The notes beneath the pieces are model-generated. The model was not told the DNA's origin. It did not search any database and saw only the letters and a list, made by a program, of their open reading frames with translations. This document shows positions 35,430 through 47,087 of a DNA stretch of 64,000 nt, piece by piece. The stretch comes from Chlorocebus sabaeus. Taxonomy: Eukaryota; Chordata; Mammalia; Primates; Cercopithecidae. Every line of letters starts with the position of its first letter. Positions within the stretch are counted from its first letter, which is position 1. The position numbers and the translations under genes were made by a program. The stretch lies in contig NC_132912.1 of the NCBI RefSeq assembly GCF_047675955.1, positions 82,360,382 through 82,424,381 on the forward strand, given 5' to 3'.

Positions 35430-38400
35430 TATCATTGTCATAGACTGTTTGATACTATTCTAAAGATCTGGGATGCTTTCTTCTGATTTCTCCTTCCTTT
35501 TTGTTTTTTTTCCCTTTGTGTTTCAATTTGTATAATTTCTATTGACCTGACATCAAATTTACTGATTCTCTCCTTGGTTGTTTTGAGTCTAGTGATGAAC
35601 CTGTAGAAAGCTTTCTTCATGTCACCGTGTATTTTATTTCTACTATTTCCATTAAACTCTTAAAGTTTCTGTCTGATGGAAGCACTTGTCTTTTCATACA
35701 TGTTGTGTACTTTTTCTCTTACAGCTTTAACATATTAATTATGGTTAAGTTCCCCTGTCTGATAATGTTAGCATCACTGTCATTTCTGATACTGGTCTGT
35801 ATTTTACTGTATCTCTTGACAGTATTATTTTCCTTGCTTTTTTATCTGTTGTAATTTTTATTAAATTCTGGTGGGCATCATGGGTAGGACTGTAGCAAAC
35901 TGAAGCCAACAGTATTTGTTACTGAAATGAATATACCTCTTCTGCTTGACTGATAATGTTGGTGATATGAACCAATCTAATGAGGAGTTGAGATAAATTT
36001 AAATATTGTTGTTATAATTGGTTTCTGTTACGGACTGAGTGTTTGTGTCCTTCAAAATTCATATGTTGAAGCCCCCCTCCCCTGGAAATGTAAGTGTATT
36101 TGGAGATTGCACCTTTATGGCGGTAAGTAAGGTTAAATGAGGTCATAAGGGTGAAGTCTTGACCCAACAGAATGTGTCATTATAAGAAAAGGCACTAGAG
36201 AGTTAGCTCTCTCTTTGTCTGCTATATGAGAACACAGTGAGAAGGTGACCTTCTACAAGCTAAGAGAGCCCACACTAGGAACCAAATCTCCCAGCACCTT
36301 GGTCTGGGACTTCTAGCCTTCAGAAATATGGAAAAATAAATTTCTATGGTTTAAACTGCTCAGTCTATGGCATTTTGTTATGCAAACTCCGGCTGACTAA
36401 AATACTGTCAGTGCACCACAGATTTGAAATTCTGCTAGTGTCATCTTTTCAGGGTGGGCCTGATTTGCCAGAGGATTTTTCTCAGTATTCCTGTTTAACC
36501 CTCTGCTTTAGGTCTTCTTTGTGCACCTAGGCCTCAGAGGCGGTTTTCTCTATGTTCATGCCCCTCCCGCAAATGTAGATTACTATTATTTTTTTACTTT
36601 GTGATAGCTACCCTGGTGCTAGACTGAAGAGGTATCCTCTATTGTCTTGGCCCAGTTTCTATGTTAGGTATGCTCTGTGATCCTAAGTTTTGGGGAATGG
36701 GACTTGTTCAGGGATCCTGCCCCTCTTTCCGGTAGGAGTCAGACTGCCTTGTGTCTTCATCAGGTCCTTTGCATGGGTTTCCTTCCCACCCCCAGCAGTA
36801 GGAGACCTCTAAAGCTAGGACTGCATATGATTTCCTGTCTTCCTTCACCCTCCCAGGGTTGGAGAATATTTTTCTTTATTCCTCTGCCATCCACAATGGC
36901 TTGTCACCTGTTTCTTGGGGCAACATGATTTGCTGCTCTTACCTCAACAACTTAAGACTTTTGGATCCAGAGGGGAAAAGGGTCTTTTTTAGTAGTGGTG
37001 CCTCACTTCCTCCATGCCTGTACCTCTGATGATCACTTTTTCTGGCTTTCTGCGTCTCTCCAGTCTTTTTCTTGACAGCCTGGAAGTTTGCAACTTCTTG
37101 GAGTTTTATACCCTCACTCGAATCTACACTTTGCCATTAGCTATTTGTTAAAAATTTTAGCTGTATTTTTCTAACCCTCTTGTAAGGTAACCCCACCTTC
37201 CCATTCCCCTCCATGGGTGAGCCAGCGCTCTCATTTGTCTTTTTTTTTTTTTTCATGGTGTATGTCTTCCTTTAGATTTCAAGTTTGTTGGTTATTATCT
37301 CAACACTTTGATGGCTTCATGAAAAGTTATGATTTTGTAGATTATAAGTGGGAGCAATGCTTCTTCCAGCTTTCTGTATTCTAGATGGAAACTTGAAAGC
37401 CCAGATTTTTTTCTCTGGCCCATTCTCTTTTCTTTTTATAGTACCCCAACTACACGTTTGTTAAAAACTCTTGGTATTACCTTACAGGTTTCTAATGCTG
37501 TATACATTTTTTGTTTCTTTTTAGATACGTTTCTGTATTTGCTTTAATTTAGATATTTTGTATTGGTCTTTCTGAATGTTCTTTGCTCTTCTGTGATTGC
37601 TTATCTGTTGATTAAATCCCATTAATTAAATTTTTTATTTCAGATACTGTGCCTTTTCAGTTTTAGAGTTTTTTTCATAGTTTATTTATCTCCTGACGTA
37701 CCTAATCTCTTTAGCATTTACGTTAATCTTTTTCTATAGTTTCTTTGGCATATTTATACTTTTTGTTTTAAAATGCTTGCTTGCTAATTACAATGACTTG
37801 GTCATCTCTATGTCATCTCCTATTAATGTTTCTCTTGATTGTGCTTCATGTTTTGCTGATATTTTGAGTATGTGTCATAATTTTTTCTTGAATCTAGGGC
37901 ATTTTGTTTAAAGAACAGTGGGAAGTGATGTGTACTATTTTTTGTTTTGTTTTGATCCCCCATGGAGTACATGCCCTTTCCTGTGTTTAGGGTAAGGGAC
38001 TGAGTTTAGTTGAGCTAGTGTTAGGCTGCAGTCTTAGATTCAGTGTATCTGTTATTGGCTCAGCCCATTCCAAGGTGCCTCATTTTTTATCTTGACAGTT
38101 TTTGAGCTGGGGGTGGGTATTTGGTTGCAGGCTGAGAACTGTTGGTTGACTGTTGGTTTATTTGGATCCTGGAATTCACTCACCCAGAGAATGCCAAGAT
38201 TACCACCTTCTATCTTCTCAAACATGAGGGGTTATGTTGCAGGGTGAGTAATATGGGAGACATACTGGATCAAGCAATTTCTTTTTGTGTTGGAATTATT
38301 GCAATCTCTAATCCATCCTGCTATCCCACACAGTTGTCTACAGCTTGGCTGATTACTGCTTGCCTGATAAAATGTATTTGTCTAATGGGAAGATCACCTG

Positions 38401-38725
38401 TATCTAGACTGCGGTGTTTGCCCCAAGGCAGGGAAGCTGTCATGGTTCTCTGCTTATTTATGAAAGTTCAATTTTTATTTTCCTCTGGAATACTATTCAT
38501 CAAAGCTTCTTTACTCATTTTAAGCTCCACAGAAAATGTTATAACCATGGGAATAAAGGCCTTTCTTGTGCTCCATCCAAACCTTCAGGAACAGAATTCT
38601 TCAGAAATTTTTAGTTATAGTGGACTACTCTTTGAAGTCTTTTGACTGTTTACCAACCAGTCTTATACAGAAAGATTAATATATTTACCTTCCTTCTATT
38701 CTATATCTAGGCCTTTTTAAAATTT
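35430..38725 (-). mobile_element. Old antisense L1 debris (5' half type)
   Basis: Phrases such as ATTTCTATTGACCTGACATC, TGATAATGTTAGCATCACTG and CAATGACTTGGTCATCTCTA are typical of the antisense 5' half of old L1M elements. A MaLR LTR interrupts it at 36026-36404 and a poly-T run lies at 37238-37252. The limits are approximate, and parts of 36405-37260 cannot be assigned. Confidence 0.55.
36026..36404 (+). mobile_element. MLT1-type MaLR LTR, sense
   Basis: TGTTACGGACTGAGTGTTTG to GGCTGACTAAAATA with AATTCATATGTTGAAGCCC and AATAAATTTCTATGGTTTAA. This is the MLT1 pattern. Confidence 0.88.
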
Positions 38726-38727
38726 TA

Positions 38728-39013
38728 AACAATTTTTTTAGAGAGGGGCTCTCGCTCTGTCACCCAGGTTGAAGTGCAGTGGCCTGATCATAGCTAATTG
38801 CAGCCTCAAACTCCTGGGCTCAAGGCATCTTCCCACCTCGTTCGCCTGAGTAGGTGGGACTATAGACACATGCCACCATGCCCAGCTAATTTTCTTTTTT
38901 AAATGTTTTGTAGAAACAGGGTCTACTATGTTGCCCAGACTCATCTCAAACTCTTCCGGCCACAGACTATCAAAGTGCTGGAATTACAGGTGTGAGCCAG
39001 CATGCCTGGCCTA
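38728..39013 (-). mobile_element. Alu, old, antisense
   Basis: A diverged antisense Alu (CTCCTGGGCTCAAGGCATC) ends GCATGCCTGGCC, with TATTCTA on both sides. Confidence 0.92.
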
Positions 39014-40062
39014 TTCTAAGTCTTAAGATTGAAAAAAAAAACTTGATTTCTGTATCTCTTGAGACTTTCTGCTTCTGTTGGCTGAATTCTGCATTTTTGC
39101 CATTATTAAAAATTCTAGATCCTTTTGTAGTTCATAAGCACAATGATTGAGTTTTCATGCTCATGCGTGAGATATGCCTCACTCCAATCTTGTTGCAGTG
39201 TTAGCACATTAGCTGTCTGACAGAAAGAAAAAAATTCCTAACACTTGCCAAAAAGAAAAGGAAACTCAAGTGGCATATTTTATCAAAATTCTAAATATGT
39301 TTATTTGAGCGATATTCTGACTAGCATGATTTTATAAAATCCCAATACATCAAAATTTAAGATTTTAACATATAAATTTGGAATGTGTCTTCATGGTATA
39401 GGGGTAGGACCAGTGTTGGTGTATATATATGGCGACTTTATAAAAAGTCTCCCTCTTTGGATAGATTATAAAAAGTTGCCCCTTCTGCTCTCGGCTTGTT
39501 GCCTGATTTCAGCCCTCATTTTACCCATTGGCTAGATGCCCTGGTACTATCTATATAATTGTATACAGTGCATTTGAATCAGCAAATGTTTTAGTTGCTG
39601 TTAGATAAGACAGACTTGTAAAAAATTACCAAGTAGGAAATTCATATATTGCCACTGTTAACACAAATGTTCTTTTCTGGTTTTAAAAGTGGGGTCAATT
39701 TGTGCTATTGCTTTTAACTTGCTTCTTATAACTATAAATTAACATCTTATAGAAAACCTATTACTGAGGAATTTCTATACAAATTTACACTCATGTTCTA
39801 TGTATTATAAAGCCTGAGGGTGCCAAAAGAGGTAGTGGTTGGAGACACTAAAATGAAGATATTTGGAATTTGTGTTCTGGTGCTTTGCATGTAATAAGTA
39901 CTGAAACATGTTGGTTGAATGTTAAAATTTCTGAAATAAGTAAAAGTAAACCCTTAAGTTTAATGGAAGTAGTTTACCTGTCACTTCATGAACAAATCTA
40001 TTTAATGAAGCAAGGTTTACTATTACTAAAGCGTTAAAAAATTTCTGATTTTTGTTCTGTAG

Positions 40063-40148
40063 GTATACTACAACATCCAGATGGCACAGTTTTGAAACAG
40101 TTACAACCACCTCCAAGGGGCCCAAGAGAGCTGGAATTCTATAATATG
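40063..40148 (+). CDS. IPMK: IPMK coding exon 2: start of kinase ATP site
   Basis: This 86-nt exon lies between acceptor AG at 40061-40062 and donor GTAAGT at 40149. It completes codon 64 and encodes residues 65-92, beginning ILQHPDGTVLKQLQ and ending ELEFYNM. In the family this is the N-lobe of the inositol polyphosphate kinase fold; Ile65, Val73 and Lys75 fall at the positions I remember as lining the ATP pocket in human IPMK. The exon ends in phase 0 (276 coding nt so far). It is separated from exon 1 by about 25 kb of repeat-rich intron. The minus-strand frame of about 107 codons over this exon is only its antisense shadow. Confidence 0.98.
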
Positions 40149-40782
40149 GTAAGTGAGGTAAGATTTGTTTTGTTGTCTTCAAAGTGTTTTTCAGAGTTTT
40201 CTGGTGGTGACTCACAGTTAGACACATATTTGACAGCATAGTCACTGTATGTATGTAACGGAAACAAAAGCTTCATGGAAAGCAGTGCTTATCTTTACTG
40301 TATGTGATGCAGTCTAGTATTTTCTATTCTATTTCAATTCTTAGATTCTTCTTTTGTGTTTATGGTAGATACTTCTTCTCAGGTTAAGGAAATTAAAATA
40401 CCCTCTGTGTGAGGCAACGTTTTGTCAAGATACAAATGATATACTCTGTTGGTTTCATAAAGGGATTATTTACAAAGGTAGGGTTAGAGCTTATGGCAAC
40501 CTGCAAGAGATGTTATAATGTTATACCATCCCTGGGCCTGAAGTGGAGAGAGTGATTCCTGGAACCTAGGGAAGGTAACTTTATGAGAAGACATGACCTG
40601 TTAAGGAGGGAGCTAGAAAAGTAAATAACTGACCTCAACTCTTCTCATACCCTCCAGTCTCTTGTTTGTGTCTTCTAAGGGCAAGAAGGCAAGGGACCTC
40701 ACTGATGCAGTTGATTCAAGTCAGCCTCTTGGGTGGAGAAGGGTGGAGTGGGAAAGGGACGATACATAGCCTCTTTTCTGTT

Positions 40783-41228
40783 TTGATTTTTTTCTTTGTT
40801 GAGATAGAGTCTGGCTCTGTTGCCCAGGCTGAAGTACAGTGGCATGATCTTGATTCATTGCAACCTCTGCCTCCCAAGCTCAAGCTATTCTCCCAGCTCA
40901 GCCTGTGCCTCCTAACTAATCGGAACTGCAGGCGTGTGCCACAAAGCCCGGCTAATTTTTGTATTTTTTTGTAGAGATGGGGTCTCACTTTGTTGTCCAG
41001 GCTGGTCTAAAACACTTAAGCTCAAGTGATCCTCTCACCTCAGCATCTCCCCACCCCACCCCACCCAACCTCCCCACAGTAGCTGGAACTACAGGCACAG
41101 GCCAGCAAGCCTGGCTAATTTTAACAGTTTTTTTTTTTTTGTAGAGATGGGGTTTTACCATGTTGTCCAGGCTGGTCTTGAACTCCTGGGCTGAGGCAGT
41201 CCCCCTGCCTCTGCCTCCCAAAGTTCTG
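40783..41228 (-). mobile_element. Alu-derived block of about 450 bp, cut at its right end
   Basis: An antisense Alu dimer is followed by a further arm (AGTAGCTGGAACTACAGGCA, then GTAGAGATGGGGTTTTACCA), that is, more than one Alu fused. It stops at CCTCCCAAAGTTCTG, where a complete Alu would continue about 40 bp, and directly joins L1 sequence at about 41231. Confidence 0.88.
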
Positions 41229-41230
41229 TG

Positions 41231-42584
41231 TTATTGGTCTATTCTGAGGTTCAACTTCTTCCTGGTTTAGTCTTGGCAGGGTGTATATGTCCAGGAATTT
41301 ATCCACTTCTTCTAGATTTTGTAGTTTATTTGCGTAGAGTTGTTTATAGTATTCTCTGATGGTAGTTTGTATTTCTGTGGGATTGGTGGTGATATCCCCT
41401 TTATCATTTTTTATTGCGTCTGTTTGATTCTTCTCTCTTTGCTTCTTTATTAGTCTTGCTGGCGATCTATCAGTTTTGTTGATCTTTTCAAAAAACCAGC
41501 TGCTGGATTCATTATTTGAAGGGTTTTTTGTGTCTCTCTTTCAGCTCTGCTCTGATCTTAGTTATTTTTTGCCTTCTGCTAGCTTTTGAATGTGTTTGCT
41601 CTTGCTTCTCTAGTTCTTTTAATTGTGATGTTAGGGTGTCAATTTTAGATCTTTCCTGCTTTCTCTTGTGGGCATTTAGTGCTATAAATTTCCCTCTACA
41701 CACTGCTTTAAATGTGTCCCCGAGATTCTGGTATGTGTGTCTTTGTTCTCATTGTTTTCAAAGAACATCTTTTTTTCTGCCTTCATTTCATTATGTACCC
41801 AGTTGTCATTCAGGAGCAAGTTGTTCAGTTTCCATGTAGTTGTGTGGTTTTGAGTGAGTTTCTTAATCCTGAGTTCTAGTTTGATTGCACTGTGGTCTGA
41901 GAGATAGTTTGTTGTGATTTCTGTTCTTTTACATTTGCTGAGGAGTGCTTTACTTCCAATTATGTGGTCAATTTTAGAATAAGTGCGATGTGGTGCTGAG
42001 AAGAATGTATATTCTGTTGGTTTGAGGTGGAGAGTTCTGTAGATGTCTATTAGGTCTGCTTGGTGCAGGGCTGAGTTCAAGTCCTGGATATCCTTCTTAA
42101 CCTTCTGTCTCATTGATCTGTCTAATGTTGACAATGGGGTGTTAAAGTTTCCCATTATTATTGTGTGGGAGTATAAGTCTTTTTAGGTCTCTCAGGACTT
42201 GCTTTATGAATCTGGGTGCTTCTATATTGGGTGCATATGTATTTAGGATAGTTAGCTCTACTTGTTGAATTGAGTGATCCCTTTACTATTGTATAATGGA
42301 CTTCTTTGTCTCTTTTGATCTTTGTTGGTTTAAAGTCTGTTTTATCAGAGACTAGGATTGCAACCTTTGCTTTTTTTTGCTTTCCATTTACTTGGTAGAT
42401 CTTCCTCCATCCCTTTATTTTGAGCCTATGTGCGTCTTTGCACATGAGATGGGTCTCCAGAATATAGCACACCAATGGGTTTTGATTTTTTTGTCCAATT
42501 TTCCAGTCTGTGTCTTTTAATTGGAGCATTTAGCCCATTTACATTTAAGTTTAATATTTTTAAGTGTGAATTTGATCCTGTCAT
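41231..42584 (-). pseudogene. L1 ORF2 relic, copy 1 (endonuclease part only)
   Basis: The ATG at 42584 begins MTGSNSH. Endonuclease text follows in two frames (LVCYILETHLMCKDAHRLKI; then SKIDHIIGSKALLSKCKRTE). Sequence ends at NQEEVEPQNRPIT, before the reverse-transcriptase active site. Confidence 0.9.
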
Positions 42585-42649
42585 TATGATGTTGGCTGGT
42601 TATTTTGCCCATTAATTGATGCAGTTTTTTCATAACATCAGTGGTCTGT

Positions 42650-43474
42650 ACAATTTGGCGTGTTTTTGCAGTGCTGGTACTGGTTGTTTCTTTACAGGTT
42701 TAGTGCTTACTTCAGGAGCTTTTGTAAGGCAGGTCTGGTGGTGACAAAGTCTCTCAGCATTTGCTTGTCTAAAGGATTTTATTTCTCCTTCACTTATGAA
42801 GCTTAGTTTGGCTGTATATGAAATTCTGGGTTGAAAATTCTTTTCTTTAAGAATGTTGAATATTGGCCCCCACTCTCTTCTGGCTTTAGGGTTTCTGCCA
42901 AGAGATCCGCTGTTAGTCTGATGGGCTTCCCTTTGTGGGTAATGCAACCTTTCTCTCTGGCTGCCCTTAACACTTTTTCTTTCATTTCAACCTTGGTGAA
43001 TCTGACTATTATGTGTCTTGGAGTTGCTCTTCTCGAGAAGTATCTTTGTGGCGTTCTCTGTATTTCCTGAATTTGAATGTTGGCCTGCTTCGCTAGGTTG
43101 GGGAAGTTCTCCTGGATAATATCTTGAAGAGTGTTTTCTAACTTGGTTTCATTTCTTTTTACTCTTTTTTCTCTAACCTTGTCTTCTCGCTTTATTTCAT
43201 TAATTTGATCTTCAGTCACTGATACCCTTTCTTCCACTTGATCGAATTGGCTATTGAAGCTTGTGCATGCATCACAAAGTTCTCTTGCCATGGTTTTGAG
43301 CTCTATCAGGTCATTTAAGGACATCTCTATACTGTTTATTCTAGTTAGCCAACTCGTCAAAGTCATTCTCCGTCCAGCTTTGTTCCACTGCTGGCAAGGA
43401 GATGTGATCCTTTGGAGGAGAAGAGATGCTCTGATTTTTGAATTTTCAGTTTTTCTGCTCTGGTTTCTCCCTAT
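42650..43474 (-). pseudogene. L1 ORF1 relic, copy 1
   Basis: The ORF1 start codon reads ATA instead of ATG at 43474-43472. Compared with copy 2 it lacks 98 nt at 43350/43351 (frameshift) and 84 nt (28 codons) near 43149-43160, removing part of the central segment. The conserved RNA-binding region (LENTLQDIIQENFPNLAKQA) survives, and the stop is lost near 42650. The product would be the RNA-binding chaperone of L1 retrotransposition; this copy cannot encode it. Confidence 0.9.
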
Positions 43475-44551
43475 CTTTGTGGTTTTATCTACCTTTTGTC
43501 TTTGATGTTGTTGACCTACAGATGGGATTTTGGTGTAGATGAAGTTTTTGTTGATGTTGATGCTATTCCTTTCTGTTTGTTAGTTTTCCTTCTAACAGTC
43601 AGGTCCCTCAGCTCTAGGTCTGTTGGAGTTTGCTGGAGGTCTACTCAAGACCCTGTTTGCCTGGGTATCACCAGTGGAGGCTGCAGAACAGCAAATGCTG
43701 CACAACAGCAAATATTGCTGCCTGATCCTTCCTCTGGAAGCTTTGTCCCAGAGGAGCAGCCACCTATATGAGCTGTCTGTTGGCCCCTACTGGGAGGTGT
43801 CTCCCAGTTAGGGTATACGGGGGTCAGGGACACACTTGAGAAGGCAGTCTGTCTATTCTCAGAGCTCAAACGCCATGCTGGGAGAACCACTGCTCTCTTC
43901 AGAGCTGTCAGACAGGGATGTTTAAGTCTGCAGAAGTTGTCTGCTGCCTTTTGTTCAACTATGCTCTGCCCACAAAGTTGGAGTCTAGAGGCGTTAGGCC
44001 TTGTTGAGCTGTGGTGGGCTCCACCCCATTCAAGCTTCCCAGCTTCTTTGTTTACCTACTCAAGCCTCAGCAATGGTGGTCTCCCCTCCCCTAGCCAGGC
44101 TGCCGCCTCACAGTTCGATCTCAGACTGCTGTGCTAGCAGTGAGCAAGGCTCCATTGGCATGGGACCCACCGAGCCATGCACGGGAAAGAATCTCCTTAC
44201 CTGCCAGTTGTTAAGACCTTGGGAAAAGTGCAGTATTTGGGCAGCAGTGTCCCGTTTTTCCAGGTAGTCTGTCACGGCTTCCCTTGGCTAGGAAAGGGAA
44301 ATCCCCCGACCCCTTGTGCTTCCCTGGTGAGGCAAGCATGGATCACGCTGGGAGCTGCTACTGGAGCTGTTCCTATTCGGCCATCTTGGAATGTCCCCCT
44401 CTTTCTTTTTCTTTCTTTCCTCTTTTTTGTGCTTTCTTTCTTTCATTTTTTCCTGGGAAGGGATATATTTTTAACCAGTGATTCAGTTTCTTAAAGTTCT
44501 TCAGATTTTTATTTTATTTGTTAGTGTGATAGTACAATATATTTAGATTAC

Positions 44552-44844
44552 TTTTTTTCTTTTGAGAGATGGTCTTGCTATTGCCCAGGCTGCAGTGCAG
44601 TGGCATGATCTCTGCTCATTGCAACCTCCACCTCCCGGGTTCAAGTGATTCTCCTGCCTCAGCTTCCTGAGTAGCTGGGATTACAGGCGCATGCCACCAT
44701 GCCTGGCTAATTTTTGTATTTTTGGTAGAGATGGAGTTTTGCCATGTTGGCCAGGCTGGTCTGGAACTCCTGACCTCAGGTTATCCACCTACCTCAGCCT
44801 CCCAAAGTGCTGGCATTACAGGTGTTAGCCACTGCGCCTGGCCT
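44552..44844 (-). mobile_element. Alu, antisense
   Basis: A complete antisense Alu ends GCGCCTGGCC, with related GATTACTTTTT and GATTGCTTTTT flanks. A TC-rich stretch at 44400-44450 separates it from L1 copy 1. Confidence 0.93.
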
Positions 44845-45327
44845 GGATTGCTTTTTAAATACAAATTGCCCTCTTGACAAAGCTTTTCCTAGTATTAAAA
44901 AAAAATTATGCTCTATCAGTTGAGATTCCCTTTTCATTCCTAATATTGTTTATTTGCTACTTCTCTGTTTTTCTCTGTAAGGTTAGCTGCCAGCATTCTT
45001 GGAGTTCAGTGGTTGGGGGAGGCAGAAGGAAGCCAAGATTTTTATTTTTCAGGATTTAGAATTTTATTTAGTCTCCATGTTTCAGTATAGTAACTCTGTC
45101 CTCAGCTCTGCCTCATCCCTGGGTTCTGAGATCCTTTGGTTCAGGTCTTGAGTGAACCTCTGTGAAGCCCAAACATCACTGCTTGTGTTAACACTTTTGT
45201 TTCATAGGCATGCAAAACTAAGAAGAATTCCCTTTTTTTTCCTTGAGAGCTCAGCTATGCATTTAAGAAAATATTTGTTATATTTTATACTACATTTCAA
45301 GATAGAAAGGTTTTTAGGTTATCTTAG

Positions 45328-45580
45328 GCTGAGGTGGGCAAATCAGGAGGTCAGGAGATCGAGACCATCCTGGCTAACATGGTGAAACCTCGTCTCTACT
45401 AAAAATACAAAAAATTAGCCAGGCGTGGTGGCGGATGCCTGTAGTCCCAGCTACCTGGGAGGCTGAGGCAGGAGAATGATGTAAACCCAGGAGGCAGAGC
45501 TTGCAGTAAGCTGAGATCACGCCACTGCACTCCAGCCTGGGCGACAGAGCGAGACTCCATCTCAAAAAACAAAAAACAAC
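45328..45580 (+). mobile_element. 5'-truncated AluY-type, sense
   Basis: It starts inside the left arm (GGCTGAGGTGGGCAAATCA), carries GAGACCATCCTGGCTAACAT and ends in an A-rich tail with CAA units. Confidence 0.93.
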
Positions 45581-46312
45581 AAAAAGAAAGATTCTTACAT
45601 TATCTTGCCTGGCATGTTGCAGTAAACACCAGCCCCACTACTTTTAAAAAATATTCTAAATAAGAAGAGAAAATTTATCTGTCTTTCATTTCCGTTCCAG
45701 AATTAAACTATCAGTAGTTTCAAATGAATATTTATCATTTTTCCTGTGCCTTTGCAGAGATGATACCCATATATGTATCTTTCTTAATTCTATAGACCTG
45801 CTATATATATTTGTAACTAATATGCCTTTTATCTTTTTCATTTATAAATATAGCATGGAGTTCTTTAGATAGTACACAGAGATCTACTTCATTCCTCCAT
45901 CTTGTAATTAGCTCATCCTCAGCACTGCACCCATGGTCATTGTGCTAGAAATGGAGGGGGATGTTCAGGTACACTTGCTCTAAGTTACCTTGGCCTGGAA
46001 GTGACTAATATGAATCACTTCTACTAACAATTCAACAGGGGAGTCTGGGAAATACAATGTACCACATGGATATTTGGTCTGCCAAGAGTCTGCCACACTT
46101 GAATTTATTCTGAAGAATTATGTTGCATACAACTACTTGACATAAATATGGTTTGGCATATATAATTAGATTCTAATACTAAGTTTTCATAAGCATTTTA
46201 CACCAGTAAACTTCACTGATTTTAAATAATTAGGTAGGGAATATTTAGAGAAAGTTCATTAGATAAAATGTGTTACATGTCATTTTTTAAACAAAAAATA
46301 TTCTCTCTTTTC

Positions 46313-46357
46313 TTCTAGGAAAACTAGAATCTAATTCTAGGATATTAGAATTTTCTA
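46313..46357. repeat. Cluster of three short inverted repeats (TCTAG/AGAA)
   Basis: TTCTAG/CTAGAA (46313-46329), AATTCTA/TAGAATT (46333-46352) and TAGAA/TTCTA (46346-46357) are perfect arms with loops of 5, 6 and 2 nt, about 650 bp before IPMK exon 3. Confidence 0.85.
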
Positions 46358-46990
46358 GTATCTTTTAGAATTATTAATGGCTACAAATCAAGGAATTAAA
46401 TGAGCAGCAGTTAGACTTACACCGTGTTAAAGGATTTTTTTTAAAAAAGATAAAAGCAAAAATCACCTTATAGATATAAAATAAATATGTGTTAAAGATT
46501 TGCTTTAACGTATTGTTTAATGAGGGAACCAGATAGATGTTAAAACTTGTTCAAAAGAGAAGTTAAAGAAACACACATTTATCTGGAATAATGGAAGTTT
46601 GACGTGAATTTTCATATTGCCACTACATTTCCTCCTGTCAGCGTGCATGGAGGAAAGTCAGAAGAACATCCTCTGGCCAGAATATATTTACATGTCTATG
46701 GACAAGAGTTATTTTGCTTTTGCTATCAGCATCTATAACTTACAAAGTTGTAAAATAGTTCAAGAATAGTAAAAAGCTAGAATTAGATAACCAACAAGAG
46801 TATACTCTAAATAATACATAGTTACTCATTGGAGACACACAGTAATATTTTTTGCTTGTTTCAAATTTACTTGCAATTGAAGCCATACCAGATGAATTAT
46901 AATTCAACATAATATATTTTATTTGAGAAATGTGCAGGGCAGTTACAAAACATTATAAGAACCTAGCAATGTTATATTTCTCTGTTTCAG

Positions 46991-47087
46991 GTTTATGCTG
47001 CTGACTGTTTTGATGGTGTTCTTCTAGAGCTACGAAAATATTTGCCAAAATATTATGGCATCTGGTCACCTCCCACTGCACCAAACG
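46991..47087 (+). CDS. IPMK: IPMK coding exon 3
   Basis: Acceptor TTTCAG ends at 46990 and the donor is G|GTAATC at 47088. The 97 nt encode residues 93-124 (VYAADCFDGVLLELRKYLPK and onward to APN) plus one base of codon 125. This continues the kinase N-lobe after exon 2. Because 97 is not a multiple of three, loss or skipping of this exon would shift the reading frame into exon 4. The exon lies between two L1PA-type copies in the same orientation, which is relevant to rearrangement risk. Confidence 0.98.

Larger units (their letters stand above)
14888..40062 (+). other. IPMK: IPMK intron 1
   Basis: This intron of about 25 kb is made largely of transposable-element debris listed separately. 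The interval 15136-17285 shows no repeat family or coding signal apart from the poly-G run at 15359-15374. The interval 39014-40062, just before exon 2, is also plain AT-rich intron. Confidence 0.9.
41231..44396 (-). mobile_element. L1PA-type copy 1: 5' end present, 3' half missing
   Basis: Read on the minus strand, the L1 leader starts near 44396 (CCAAGATGGCCGAATAGGAA), followed by ORF1, the spacer and ORF2 up to the start of the reverse-transcriptase region. It then stops at 41231 against a truncated Alu. No 3' UTR or poly-A exists at that end. It lies in intron 2, antisense to IPMK. Confidence 0.92.
40149..46990 (+). other. IPMK: IPMK intron 2
   Basis: The intron carries an Alu-derived block (40783-41228), a 3'-lacking L1PA-type copy (41231-44396) and Alus at 44552-44844 and 45328-45580. 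45581-46990 is mostly unassigned; 45720-45910 faintly resembles old antisense L1. A splice-acceptor-like tract and nested inverted repeats lie near 46.3 kb. Confidence 0.9.

Noticed and set aside
38142..38645. 167-codon plus-strand frame in IPMK intron 1
   Set aside because: It lies in what looks like antisense old L1 sequence, with a composition like translated AT-rich DNA; no domain or splice context.
39922..40245. 107-codon minus-strand frame over IPMK exon 2
   Set aside because: It is the antisense of a real exon and its flanks.
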